A DNA stretch of 64,000 nt from Spirochaetales bacterium Spiro_07 (GTDB lineage Bacteria; Spirochaetota; Spirochaetia; Treponematales; Treponemataceae). Below, piece by piece: positions 8,901 to 17,017 of this stretch (positions are counted from its first letter, which is position 1; each line of letters opens with the position of its first letter). The notes under the pieces were generated by a model that worked only from the letters and a program-made list of their open reading frames with translations, was not told where the DNA came from and did not search any database. The DNA is taken from assembly GCA_001603145.1 (NCBI GenBank), contig LVBI01000027.1, positions 62,001 through 126,000 on the forward strand, written 5' to 3'. The position numbers and the translations under genes were made by a program.

Positions 8901-9206
8901 ACAAGCGGCAACGCAAGCACAATCGAACGTTCCGGCATGCCGGTGGTTCACGTTGCAAAAGTGCATGAAGACCACAAAGACAATGTGATGACGCTACTCG
9001 AAAGCAAGAAAATCGATTATGTTGTGTCAACTTCAGCAAAAGGCAGAAACCCAGAAGCCGAAAGTGTAAGGCTGCGCCGCCTTGCAGTTGAGCACGACAT
9101 AGACTGCTTTACCGCAATAGATACGGCAAACGCAATGGCAGACTGTCTTGCAAGCCCATATTCGCTTGACAACGTGAGCCTTGTAGACATAAACGCCGAT
9201 TTATAA
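5916..9206 (+). CDS. carB: carbamoyl-phosphate synthase large subunit
   Basis: CarB makes carbamoyl phosphate from bicarbonate, ATP and ammonia supplied by CarA. The 1096-residue protein has the usual two homologous halves: a carboxyphosphate half (starting [20 protein letters not shown]) and a carbamoyl-phosphate half ([20 protein letters not shown], from about residue 578). Each half has an ATP-grasp domain. An MGS-like regulatory domain lies at the C-terminus. The usual length is about 1060-1075. The excess lies at about residues 473-525, in the linker between halves, where palindromic repeats encode KQVQGDS and HAELVSAS separated by a low-complexity stretch. It is translated with carA through a 14-nt overlap. 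Confidence 0.97.
   Translation: [1096 protein letters not shown]
7333..7433. repeat. palindromic repeat pair inserted in frame in carB
   Basis: Units at 7333-7358 and 7408-7433 are in opposite orientation and flank a stretch rich in Ser, Asn, Asp and Lys codons. A degraded third copy may follow at about 7450-7485. Confidence 0.8.
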
Positions 9207-9228
9207 AAAGCCCAAAAGAACAATTTTA

Positions 9229-9257
9229 TTGCTAAACAGGCTACGAAACGATATAAT
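9229..9257 (+). promoter_or_regulatory. sigma70-type promoter of the DUF2147 gene
   Basis: TTGCTA (9229-9234), a 17-bp spacer and a consensus TATAAT (9252-9257) lie 30 nt before the start codon. The gene can be transcribed independently of carAB. Confidence 0.65.
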
Positions 9258-9287
9258 AAGAGAAATTCGTAATTTTGGAGATTCAAA

Positions 9288-9788
9288 ATGAAGAAATTGA
9301 GCATTTTAATTGCAGCGCTCATCATGATCGGTGGATTGTGCTTTGCGGCAGATGCGGCAGAAGGTTTCTGGATCAGCATCGACGAAAAGACCAACCAGCC
9401 TACTGCCGGATGGCAGATTTGGGAACAGAACGGCAAGCTTAACGGCAAGATTCTTTCTGTTGCAGGCAAGCCGCAGGATGTTATTGCAGACGGCGGAAAG
9501 GGCAAAAGCTACGACAACTTTATGAACGGCGTAGACGTAGGCACTCTTCCTTCAGTTGGAACTTCTTGGATTTGGGGCTTGGGTAAAGACGGCGACGGAA
9601 AATGGTCTAACGGCTATATCATCGACCCGAACGACGGCAAGCGCTATAAATGCCGCATTACTTTCCACAAAGCTGACGGCAAGAAATACAAGACAGACAC
9701 ACTTGAAATGCGCGGCGAAGTAGGTCCATTCGGCAGAAGCCAGTTCTGGACAAAAGCCACAGAAGCTGAAGCTTCAGGACTTAGATAA
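9288..9788 (+). CDS. exported DUF2147 family protein
   Basis: A small secreted protein of 166 residues with an N-terminal signal peptide (MKKLSILIAALIMIGGLCFA, cleavage probably after the following ADA). The rest resembles the DUF2147 family: GFWISID at the N-terminus, a GKI segment, a repeated pattern of glycine turns, and a C-terminal FGRSQFW. The family's function is unknown; members are small periplasmic or outer-membrane-associated proteins. GGAG lies 7 nt before the ATG. It has its own promoter and a strong terminator, so it is a single-gene unit. Confidence 0.75.
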   Translation: MKKLSILIAALIMIGGLCFAADAAEGFWISIDEKTNQPTAGWQIWEQNGKLNGKILSVAGKPQDVIADGGKGKSYDNFMNGVDVGTLPSVGTSWIWGLGKDGDGKWSNGYIIDPNDGKRYKCRITFHKADGKKYKTDTLEMRGEVGPFGRSQFWTKATEAEASGLR

Positions 9789-9804
9789 AAAAAAGAGCTT
9801 ATTC

Positions 9805-9840
9805 TTGGAGCGGCAACACAGCGCTTGCCGCTCCAATTTC
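9805..9840 (+). terminator. intrinsic terminator after the DUF2147 gene
   Basis: TTGGAGCGGCAA and TTGCCGCTCCAA form a perfect 12-bp stem with an 8-nt loop, followed by a short T stretch. Confidence 0.75.
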
Positions 9841-9849
9841 AGCCCAACT

Positions 9850-9919
9850 GTCATTCCGAACTTGTTTCGGAATCTCTATACTATATGAAACGCAGATGCT
9901 GAACCAAGTTCAGCATGAC
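9850..9919. repeat. palindromic repeat pair in the convergent intergenic region
   Basis: Units 9850-9875 (GTCATTCCGAACTTG ... GGAATCT) and 9894-9919 (AGATGCTGAACCAAG ... GCATGAC) face each other across 18 nt. The same layout occurs at 62566-62635. Confidence 0.85.
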
Positions 9920-9957
9920 CATTCCTTCTCCTACCGGTGCAAAACCCACAAAACTGA

Positions 9958-11796
9958 TTAAACAAACTTAGATTCTAACGCAAGTGTCGGTGCAGACCTT
10001 TCAAGGCGTGGCGTACCAGAACTTGGGTTTGCAGAACCTGCAACCTTAAAGATGCCGGCCACAGAAACAAGCTCGTTTGCACTTGCAGAAAGCTCTTCTG
10101 CCATTGCGGCAAGCTCTTCTGAAGAAGACGCATTCTGCTGAACAACAGTATCAAGCTGCTGAATTGCAGAGCTTATCTGTGATGCGCCCAAAGTCTGTTC
10201 GCGGCAAGCTACAGAAATTTCTTCAATCAAGTTAGATGTCTTTTCAATTTCTGGCACAACATGCTGAATCTTAGTGCCGGCGTTGTCAGCCGCAACAAGT
10301 GTCTGTGCAGAAAGGTCGATGATGTCAGCAGCTGCATCCTTTGTGCGCTCTGCAAGCTTGCGCACTTCGTTTGCAACAACCGCAAAGCCTTTGCCAGCCT
10401 CACCGGCGCGCGCGGCTTCAATTGCGGCGTTGAGCGCAAGCAGGTTGGTCTGGCTCGTAATGTCCTGAATCACAGCAATCTTCGACGTAATCATCTTGAC
10501 AGCTTCAACTGCCGAAGAAACAGCCTCGCTTCCGTCTTTGCCCTCTGTGCATGTCGTAACGGCAATAGACCTTGTCTGCTCGGCGTTGTCGGCTGTCTGG
10601 CTTATGTTAGAAGCAATTTCTTCCATTGTGGCAGACATTTCTTCTGTAGACGCTGCCTGCTCTGAAGCACCGGCAGAAATTGCCTGGCTTGAGCTGCTGA
10701 TTTGAGAGCTTCCTCTAAGCACTTCGTCCGCAATTTCTTGCACCCTTATAATAGTCGCTTCCAAAAGCGCGATGAATTTGTTTACGCCGCGCGTAACCTG
10801 CGTAAATTCGTTGTTGCCGTTTTCGGGCAATCTGTAAGTCAAGTCTGCATCACCAGAAGAAAGGTTGGTTACGGCCGCATTTATAAGCGCAAGCGGCCTT
10901 GAAATGCTCCGCTTAATCAAGATGATGAACAAGATGAGCACAATCACCATTGCGATGATAGAAACAAAAAGCAGCGGCGTAAAAATCGTTTTTGAAACAA
11001 CGCCGACAACAGTCAGCGGCCTTCCAAGATAAAGCGTCGTAACAAATTCGCCTGTCTTGCTGAAAAGCGGAAAATAGCATGAAATTGAATCTTGTGTTCC
11101 GATTTTGTTTATAATCGAAATTGCATGACCTTCTTTTTTTACTCTGTCGATAATTTCTGGATTTGCAAGCTTTGTGCCCTGCATTCCTTCGATTGTGGTT
11201 ACATGGCGCGTGTAGTTGTCAAAAACTGTTGCTTCTGAACAAGTTGCAGCTTTTACCTTGTCTACAATGCTCTGAACCGAAATGTTTTTCTTTACAAGCA
11301 CTGCACCGGTGATTATGCCTTCGTTAGCCAAAGGCGCGGCGGCAACAGCATAGACTGCGCCGTTCTCTTTTACAAAGTCTGCACCGCTTTCGCCACGCAA
11401 TGCAGCTTGAAGCACAGCCGTTTCTGAACCAGCTGTATACTGGCGCGAAGCAATGACAGAACCGCTCCGGCTGATAACAGCCGCGCTGTCTGCCCTAAGC
11501 TCGTTCACCAGATTTGCACAAATGCTTTCGGCGGCATCAGAAGTTTCTGCGCCGTTTCTTATGGCAAACTCGTAAGAGCTTTTTGAGCTAAGCGCAAAAG
11601 ATTTTGTCTTGCTAAGTTCCGCGTCAAATTCGTCTTGAAACGCGGCTGTCTGCTCTTTCACTTCGCTTGTAAAATAAGATTTCAAACCTGAATCAAGGCG
11701 GTTTGAAACAACTGCATCAGTAATTATTGTATATACAATAAGACCTAACACTATTATAATTTCAATAAAAAGTGCGACAGAATTCTGCCTTTTCAT
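9958..11796 (-). CDS. methyl-accepting chemotaxis protein (single-Cache type)
   Basis: A chemoreceptor of 612 residues. It has an N-terminal membrane segment (about 9-29), a periplasmic domain (about 30-270) with features of a single Cache domain ([19 protein letters not shown]), a second membrane segment (about 271-295), a HAMP domain (about 296-350) and a signalling domain. The tip motif is [20 protein letters not shown]. The C-terminus does not carry a clear CheR pentapeptide. GAGG lies 4 nt before the ATG. It is unrelated in its sensor part to the receptor at 2438. It is divergent from pyrG. Confidence 0.95.
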   Translation of the reverse strand: MKRQNSVALFIEIIIVLGLIVYTIITDAVVSNRLDSGLKSYFTSEVKEQTAAFQDEFDAELSKTKSFALSSKSSYEFAIRNGAETSDAAESICANLVNELRADSAAVISRSGSVIASRQYTAGSETAVLQAALRGESGADFVKENGAVYAVAAAPLANEGIITGAVLVKKNISVQSIVDKVKAATCSEATVFDNYTRHVTTIEGMQGTKLANPEIIDRVKKEGHAISIINKIGTQDSISCYFPLFSKTGEFVTTLYLGRPLTVVGVVSKTIFTPLLFVSIIAMVIVLILFIILIKRSISRPLALINAAVTNLSSGDADLTYRLPENGNNEFTQVTRGVNKFIALLEATIIRVQEIADEVLRGSSQISSSSQAISAGASEQAASTEEMSATMEEIASNISQTADNAEQTRSIAVTTCTEGKDGSEAVSSAVEAVKMITSKIAVIQDITSQTNLLALNAAIEAARAGEAGKGFAVVANEVRKLAERTKDAAADIIDLSAQTLVAADNAGTKIQHVVPEIEKTSNLIEEISVACREQTLGASQISSAIQQLDTVVQQNASSSEELAAMAEELSASANELVSVAGIFKVAGSANPSSGTPRLERSAPTLALESKFV

Positions 11797-12017
11797 AAAA
11801 CCTCACTAGATGCCCAAGTGCTATAGGAACAGCGGCTGAAACCAGACGGCGTTCCCATGAACTCCTGAAATTATTCACTGTTTCTGCAAAAAGGCTGAAA
11901 CATGATACATATATTATTTACCATATTTTTTGAAATTTCCACGAAAATCTACAAAAATGCACGTTTTTTTTGCAGAAGTGTTGCATTCATGCATTGTCTG
12001 CAAGTCTGAATAACGCC
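11797..12017. other. intergenic region between the second chemoreceptor and the pyrG promoter
   Basis: No coding potential was seen. On the minus strand the chemoreceptor leader can form a hairpin at 11826-11855 with arms GGAAC and GUUCC and further interior pairs. It is not followed by a U-run, so it is not a terminator. The rest is AT-rich and unexplained. Confidence 0.4.
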
Positions 12018-12046
12018 TTGACAGCGGTACATCAACTAGCTAAAAT
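12018..12046 (+). promoter_or_regulatory. sigma70-type promoter of pyrG
   Basis: A consensus TTGACA (12018-12023), a 17-bp spacer and TAAAAT (12041-12046). The -10 ends 13 nt before the leader hairpin, leaving almost no RNA upstream of it. Confidence 0.75.
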
Positions 12047-12059
12047 ATCAGCATATTTT

Positions 12060-12122
12060 GAACAAAGGCGTTCATTCGGTTTGAGGGCTTATAGCCGTCA
12101 GATGGAATGAACGCCTTTTTTT
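12060..12122 (+). promoter_or_regulatory. pyrG leader: ANTAR-type hexaloop hairpin and intrinsic terminator
   Basis: GAAC-AAAGGC-GUUC (12060-12073; extendable by one U-A pair) has loop A1 and G4. Its loop begins the terminator arm AAAGGCGUUCAUUC (12064-12077), which pairs perfectly over 14 bp with GAAUGAACGCCUUU (12105-12118), followed by a U-run. The sequence capping the terminator differs from carA and glnA, so only the hexaloop arm and terminator arms are conserved. Confidence 0.8.
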
Positions 12123-12138
12123 ATGCGCGGGGGATAAT

Positions 12139-13821
12139 ATGAGCAAGTTCATTTTTGTAACAGGCGGAGTTGTTTCCGGATTAGGTAAAGGAATTACGGC
12201 GGCATCGCTCGGGCGGCTTTTAAAATGCCGCGGGCTTAAAATTGCGTCGCAGAAGCTTGACCCTTACATGAACGTAGACCCCGGCACGATGAGCCCTTTT
12301 CAGCACGGCGAAGTTTTTGTAACAGACGACGGCGCGGAAACTGACCTTGACCTTGGCCATTATGAGCGCTTCATCGACGAAAATCTTACGAAATACTCAA
12401 ACCTTACGAGCGGCCGCGTTTATTGGAACGTGCTCAACAAGGAGCGGCAGGGCGAATATCTCGGCCAGACTGTACAGATTATTCCGCACGTTACAAACGA
12501 AATTAAAGATTTTATTCTGAAAAATGCGCAAGTTTCAAAGGCCGACATCAGCATAGTCGAAGTCGGCGGCACAATCGGCGACATTGAGAGCCAGCCGTTT
12601 CTTGAAGCGATCCGTCAGCTTGCAATCGAAGTCGGGCGGCGCAACTGCTTGTTTATCCACGTCTGCCTTGTGCCTTACATCAGCGGTTCAGACGAATTCA
12701 AGAGCAAGCCCACGCAACATTCGGTGAAAGAACTGATGGCGGTGGGCATTCACCCCGACATTATTGTTGCGCGCTGCGACGAGGTTATTCCTGACGACAT
12801 ACGCAAAAAGATTTCGCTTTTCTGCAATGTGGGCGAAGACTGCGTAATCAACAACACGACTTGCCGCAGCCTTTATGAAGTGCCGCTGATGCTTCATGCG
12901 CAAAACATGGACGATGTTGTGAGCCGAGATTTGGGCATTGAAAGCGGCGCAGACTACCCTGCCCTTGCAGAATGGTCGCGCATGGTTGAGACTATTCACG
13001 CGCGCAACGGCGAGATTCAGGTTGCGCTTGTCGGCAAATACGTCAAGCTTCACGATTCTTACCTCAGCATTGTTGAAAGCTTGAACCATGCAAGCTTTGT
13101 TACCGGCAAAAACGTCAAAATCAAATGGGTTGACAGCGACAAAGTTACAGACGAAACTGCGGCTGAAGTTTTTTCAGACTGCGCCGGAATTATCTTGCCG
13201 GGCGGCTTTGGACACCGCGGCATTGAAGGCATGATAAGCGCATGCCGCTACGCGCGCACGCACAAACTGCCGTACTTCGGCATCTGCCTTGGAATGCAGG
13301 TTGCTGTCATTGAATTTGCGCGCTCGGTTCTGGGCTATGAAGACGCGAATAGCCGTGAATTTGACGAAATGTGCGAGCACACAGTAATAGATCTTATGAA
13401 AGACCAAGAAGGCGTAATCAAGGGCGGCACAATGCGGCTCGGCTCTTATCCGTGCAAAGTCGCATCAGGCACAATGCTCGAAAAGGCTTATAAATCATGT
13501 CATTCCGAACTCGTTTCGGAATCTGCGGACAAGCCGTCTACGTCATTGCCGGGTGCGTCTCAGCAATCTGATTCTGCCATGCTTATAAACGAGCGACACC
13601 GCCACCGCTACGAGTTCAACAACGATTACCGCGAAAAAATGCAGCAAGCCGGCCTCACCATAAGCGGCACATCGCCGGACGGCACGCTTGTTGAAGCCGT
13701 AGAAGTTGCAGGCCAGTTCTACACCGGCGTGCAGTTTCACCCCGAATTCAAGAGCCGCCCGAACAAGCCAAGCCCGCTCTTTGTAGAATTCTTGAAAGCG
13801 TGTGACGAATTCAAGGCATAG
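12139..13821 (+). CDS. pyrG: CTP synthase
   Basis: PyrG aminates UTP to CTP using ATP and glutamine, the last step of pyrimidine nucleotide synthesis. The 560-residue protein has an N-terminal synthase domain (MSKFIFVTGGVVSGLGKGIT) and a C-terminal class I amidotransferase domain with Cys383 in YFGICLGMQ and His534/Glu536 in QFHPE. It is a little longer than the usual 535-545. The excess coincides with an in-frame palindromic repeat (residues about 455-462, HSELVSES) and a Ser-rich tail in a surface loop of the amidotransferase domain. The start has a GGGGGA site 5 nt upstream. It appears monocistronic under its own antitermination leader. Confidence 0.98.
   Translation: MSKFIFVTGGVVSGLGKGITAASLGRLLKCRGLKIASQKLDPYMNVDPGTMSPFQHGEVFVTDDGAETDLDLGHYERFIDENLTKYSNLTSGRVYWNVLNKERQGEYLGQTVQIIPHVTNEIKDFILKNAQVSKADISIVEVGGTIGDIESQPFLEAIRQLAIEVGRRNCLFIHVCLVPYISGSDEFKSKPTQHSVKELMAVGIHPDIIVARCDEVIPDDIRKKISLFCNVGEDCVINNTTCRSLYEVPLMLHAQNMDDVVSRDLGIESGADYPALAEWSRMVETIHARNGEIQVALVGKYVKLHDSYLSIVESLNHASFVTGKNVKIKWVDSDKVTDETAAEVFSDCAGIILPGGFGHRGIEGMISACRYARTHKLPYFGICLGMQVAVIEFARSVLGYEDANSREFDEMCEHTVIDLMKDQEGVIKGGTMRLGSYPCKVASGTMLEKAYKSCHSELVSESADKPSTSLPGASQQSDSAMLINERHRHRYEFNNDYREKMQQAGLTISGTSPDGTLVEAVEVAGQFYTGVQFHPEFKSRPNKPSPLFVEFLKACDEFKA
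13499..13524. repeat. palindromic repeat inserted in frame in pyrG
   Basis: One unit (GTCATTCCGAACTCG then TTTCGGAATCT) is read as CHSELVSES. It lies between the catalytic cysteine and the histidine/glutamate pair. Confidence 0.85.
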
Positions 13822-13869
13822 CGGCTGAAAAGCTTCGGCACAGGCTATGCCAAGAAAATTGCAAGTTTT

Positions 13870-15534
13870 TCACTTGACGATTCTGATGTCTTTCAGATAA
13901 AAGCCTTCGGTTGAGTCTTTGTCATTGTTTTGAAAGACAAGCGAATCAACAAGCTGCCATGAAAATTTGCCTTCGCCGTTTTTCCAGTCTGTAACAGAAG
14001 ACCAACCGCCGACGTCGTTAAGGCTTTTGAGCGGAATTGAAACTTTATGCCACTGACCGTCGGCCTTGAAGCTGCTTGCTTTTACGCTTGTGCTTGCGCG
14101 CCACGGAAAAATCTTGCTTTCATCATCGCGGAAATAAACTGAAAGATCTAAGTTCTTGTCGCTGCTCTTTATAAAGAATTCAAGCTTTGCGCCTTCATCT
14201 TTCAGCGCAGAAAAATCAGAAGTTTCGCCAAATAAAAAGCTCAATTCGCCGTATCTGTTTATCTGGTTTAAGAAAATCACAGGCTTTTCGCCTTTGCGCT
14301 CAATATAAGTGAAAGAGCCTTTAATGTCGCCCGAAGCGTGTGTGCGCAAAAGCCCTACGTCGCCGTCTTTATAAAGCGTATAATCGCCGGTCTTTTTTGC
14401 GCGGCTCATCCAGCTTTCGCTTTTTCCGTCCGGAATTTTATAGCCCATAGACTTAACGACAGGCACATTCAAATCTTCTGGAAAGCGTGTTTCAGCCGAA
14501 GAAACGAAAAGCCCGATATCGCCCATATAATCCCAGCTTATTCTGCAAATGCCGCGCCCGTCCATCCATCCAAGCTTAAGCCTGTACCAGTTGGCGCGCT
14601 CTTCAACATCTGCATAAGGCATATATACGCCGAATTCGTTGCACATAAGGCAGGCGTTTCTCTTGTTTGCAAATTCCACTGCCTTGTTCAGCGGCGCAAC
14701 AAGCGTTTCTTCAGAAGAATCTTTTTTATAGTTTTGATAATACCACTTTTCTGCGCTTGTCGGGTTCTTCGGCAGCGGCGGCATTTTTTCTTTTGAATAA
14801 GGGAACGGAATGTTCTTGAGCCGCTTTATGTCTGTCCAGCCTGCACCTTGATGAGTAAACAAGAACGGTGAATAATCGTGAAAATTGTAGACAAGCTTTT
14901 CGTCTTTATAGTCAGGCAGCTTCATCATTGACCCAATCGAATTCCAGTCGCCGCCGCCCACAACGATATAATGCTTCTGGTCGATTTCACGTATCGCCTT
15001 TAAGACGTTGCCCTGAATTTTGCCCCACTTTTTTATGTCAGAATCAATATTGCCGCTCGAAAAATGCGGCTCATTCATAATCTCGTACAAAATGAATTCG
15101 CCTCTATTTTTGTAGCGTTCTGCAACCTGCGGCCAGACTTTAAGCAGCACCTGCTCAATTTTTGGGTCTGTCTTTGAAGTGCCGTTACAGTCGTTATGAA
15201 AGTCTATGATAATTGACATGCCAAGCTCTTCGCACCAGTCAACTGCATTGTCGAGCAGCTGCCAACATTCGTCTGAAACTTTGTAGCCGGGCGCGCCGTC
15301 GTTCCAGATTTCAAACCAGACCGGCAGACGGATAACTTCAACGCCGAGGCTCTTTATATTTTCAAAGTCTTTCCGGCCATACATCAGCGTGTTCATTCTG
15401 CTGTATTCCATCCAGACTGTAAGGTTTATGCCTTTGCTGAACGGCAGTGTCTTATTCACGCGAGGCACGCTGTTCTGGGCAAAAGCGCATGCACAAACCA
15501 TCAAAACCAATAACAAACAGAATAATCTTTTCAC
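13870..15534 (-). CDS. secreted glycoside hydrolase family 5 enzyme (endoglucanase-like)
   Basis: A secreted beta-glycanase, probably cutting cellulose or a related beta-glucan. A GTG start at 15534 gives a classic signal peptide (VKRLFCLLLVLMVCACAFAQ) and has AGGGAG about 10 nt upstream. An ATG at 15588 would add 18 residues before the signal peptide and is less likely. The GH5 domain (about 30-360) shows RLPVWFEIWN, the acid/base glutamate in YEIMNEPH and the nucleophile glutamate in CNEFGVY. A C-terminal domain (about 400-554) looks like a beta-sandwich carbohydrate-binding domain (SLVFQNNDKDSTEGFYLKDI). It has no operon partners. Confidence 0.88.
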   Translation of the reverse strand: MKRLFCLLLVLMVCACAFAQNSVPRVNKTLPFSKGINLTVWMEYSRMNTLMYGRKDFENIKSLGVEVIRLPVWFEIWNDGAPGYKVSDECWQLLDNAVDWCEELGMSIIIDFHNDCNGTSKTDPKIEQVLLKVWPQVAERYKNRGEFILYEIMNEPHFSSGNIDSDIKKWGKIQGNVLKAIREIDQKHYIVVGGGDWNSIGSMMKLPDYKDEKLVYNFHDYSPFLFTHQGAGWTDIKRLKNIPFPYSKEKMPPLPKNPTSAEKWYYQNYKKDSSEETLVAPLNKAVEFANKRNACLMCNEFGVYMPYADVEERANWYRLKLGWMDGRGICRISWDYMGDIGLFVSSAETRFPEDLNVPVVKSMGYKIPDGKSESWMSRAKKTGDYTLYKDGDVGLLRTHASGDIKGSFTYIERKGEKPVIFLNQINRYGELSFLFGETSDFSALKDEGAKLEFFIKSSDKNLDLSVYFRDDESKIFPWRASTSVKASSFKADGQWHKVSIPLKSLNDVGGWSSVTDWKNGEGKFSWQLVDSLVFQNNDKDSTEGFYLKDIRIVK

Positions 15535-15673
15535 TCGATAATATCTCCCTGAAACTAACATGATAAAAGTTCTGTAAATATTGAACATACTATATCACGT
15601 TTTGCATTTTATGGGGAAAAAATATGCAATTTTACGAAACATCAAAATTTGTTACTAAATAAAGTAAAAAAGC

Positions 15674-15702
15674 TTGACCGTCAGGCTTAATTCCGATAAA
15701 GT
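15674..15702 (+). promoter_or_regulatory. sigma70-type promoter of the glnA-ANTAR operon
   Basis: TTGACC (15674-15679), a 17-bp spacer and TAAAGT (15697-15702). The -10 ends 12 nt before the leader hairpin, exactly as in carA. Confidence 0.7.
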
Positions 15703-15714
15703 TAGAGCATATAT

Positions 15715-15777
15715 GAACAAAGGCGTTCATTTCTTCTTACGGCATAAGTGTCGCCAGGTGAAATGAGCGCCTTTTTT
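15715..15777 (+). promoter_or_regulatory. glnA leader: ANTAR-type hexaloop hairpin and intrinsic terminator
   Basis: GAAC-AAAGGC-GUUC (15715-15728; extendable to 6 bp with AU on the left and AU on the right) has loop A1 and G4. The terminator arm AAAGGCGUUCAUUUC (15719-15733) pairs with GAAAUGAGCGCCUUU (15760-15774) over 15 bp with one G-U pair, followed by six U. It precedes the operon that also encodes the ANTAR protein, suggesting autoregulation. Confidence 0.8.
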
Positions 15778-15835
15778 GTTGCGGAACGGCAACTGACAAA
15801 GCTTGTTTCCGCATCAGCTTTTACAGGAGAATTCG

Positions 15836-17002
15836 ATGTACACAGAAAGCGAAGTATTGGAGCTTATAGAAGAAGAGGACGTAAAATTTGTGCGCCTTGC
15901 CTTTTTTGATTTTCACGGCAAGCAAAAGAACATCTCAATAATGTCAGACCAGCTTGAAAAAGCTTTCAAAAACGGCGTCAGCTTTGATGCTTCTGCAATC
16001 TGTGGCTTTGAACCGCCCGAATGTTCAGACTTGTTTCTGCACCCTGATCCTTCCACAATTTCGATTATTCCGTGGAGACCGAACACAGGAAAAGTTGTGC
16101 GCATGTTCTGCAACATCAAAAAACCAGACGGCACGCCTTACAAAAAAGACTGCCGCACAATGCTTCAGAACGCCATCAAAGAAATGAAAGAAAAATGTAA
16201 CTGCTCGTTGAGCATCGGCTCTGAAATTGAGTTTTACCTTTTCAAGCTTGACGAAAAAGGCAACCCGACCAAAGAACCTTTTGATGAAGCGGGCTACATG
16301 GACATTGCGCCAGAAGACAAGGGCGAGAACATCCGCCGCGAAATTTGCTTTACGCTTGAGCAGATGGGCATAAGCCCCGAATCGAGCCACCACGAAGAAG
16401 GCCCGGGCCAGAACGAGATTGACTTTCACTATTCAGATGCGCTTTCGGCAGCGGACAATGCCGCAACATTCAAGTGGATTGTGCGCACAAGGGCGGCGGG
16501 CAGCGGCTTGTATGCAGATTTTTCGCCGAAACCGCTTGCGGATAAAGCTGGCAGCGGCTTTCACATCAACATTTCATGCTCTGACCCGTCAAAGACAGAC
16601 AACATTCTTGCGGGGCTGCTCAAGCACGCAAAAGAAATGACCTATTACATGAACAACTCCGAAGAATCTTATAACCGCTTCGGCGAGTATAAAGCGCCGA
16701 AATACATCGCTTGGGGGCATGAAAACAGAACGGCGTACATAAGAATTCCGGCTACAAAAGAAGCAAAGCGCATCGAGATTCGTTCTGCAGACCCAGAATG
16801 TAACCCATATCTTGTCTTTACGCTGATTATTCACGCCGCAATGGACGGAATTAAGAACAATTTAGTTCCACCTGAATGTGTAAAAGACAATCTTATGCAA
16901 GGCGATTCAAGCCTCAAGCTTGAAACGCTCCCAGACACGCTTGACTATGCAAGACAGATTGCACTTGAAAGCGATTTTGTAAAGCAAGCTTTCGGAAGAT
17001 AA
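15836..17002 (+). CDS. glnA: compact type I glutamine synthetase
   Basis: This enzyme makes glutamine from glutamate, ammonia and ATP. The 388-residue protein starts MYTESEVLELIEEEDVKFVR at an ATG with AGGAGA 5 nt upstream. Glutamine synthetase motifs are present: GSEIEFYLF, HHEEGPGQNEIDF, GSGFHINIS, ENRTAYIRIP and RIEIRSADPECNPYL. It is about 55 residues shorter than the second copy at 45722, missing sequence after the GSGFHINIS motif and at the C-terminus. It may therefore be a specialised or differently regulated isoform. It is cotranscribed with the ANTAR gene 15 nt downstream, an arrangement resembling the clostridial glnA-nitR pair. Confidence 0.9.
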   Translation: MYTESEVLELIEEEDVKFVRLAFFDFHGKQKNISIMSDQLEKAFKNGVSFDASAICGFEPPECSDLFLHPDPSTISIIPWRPNTGKVVRMFCNIKKPDGTPYKKDCRTMLQNAIKEMKEKCNCSLSIGSEIEFYLFKLDEKGNPTKEPFDEAGYMDIAPEDKGENIRREICFTLEQMGISPESSHHEEGPGQNEIDFHYSDALSAADNAATFKWIVRTRAAGSGLYADFSPKPLADKAGSGFHINISCSDPSKTDNILAGLLKHAKEMTYYMNNSEESYNRFGEYKAPKYIAWGHENRTAYIRIPATKEAKRIEIRSADPECNPYLVFTLIIHAAMDGIKNNLVPPECVKDNLMQGDSSLKLETLPDTLDYARQIALESDFVKQAFGR

Positions 17003-17017
17003 CAGGAAAGATTAGCC

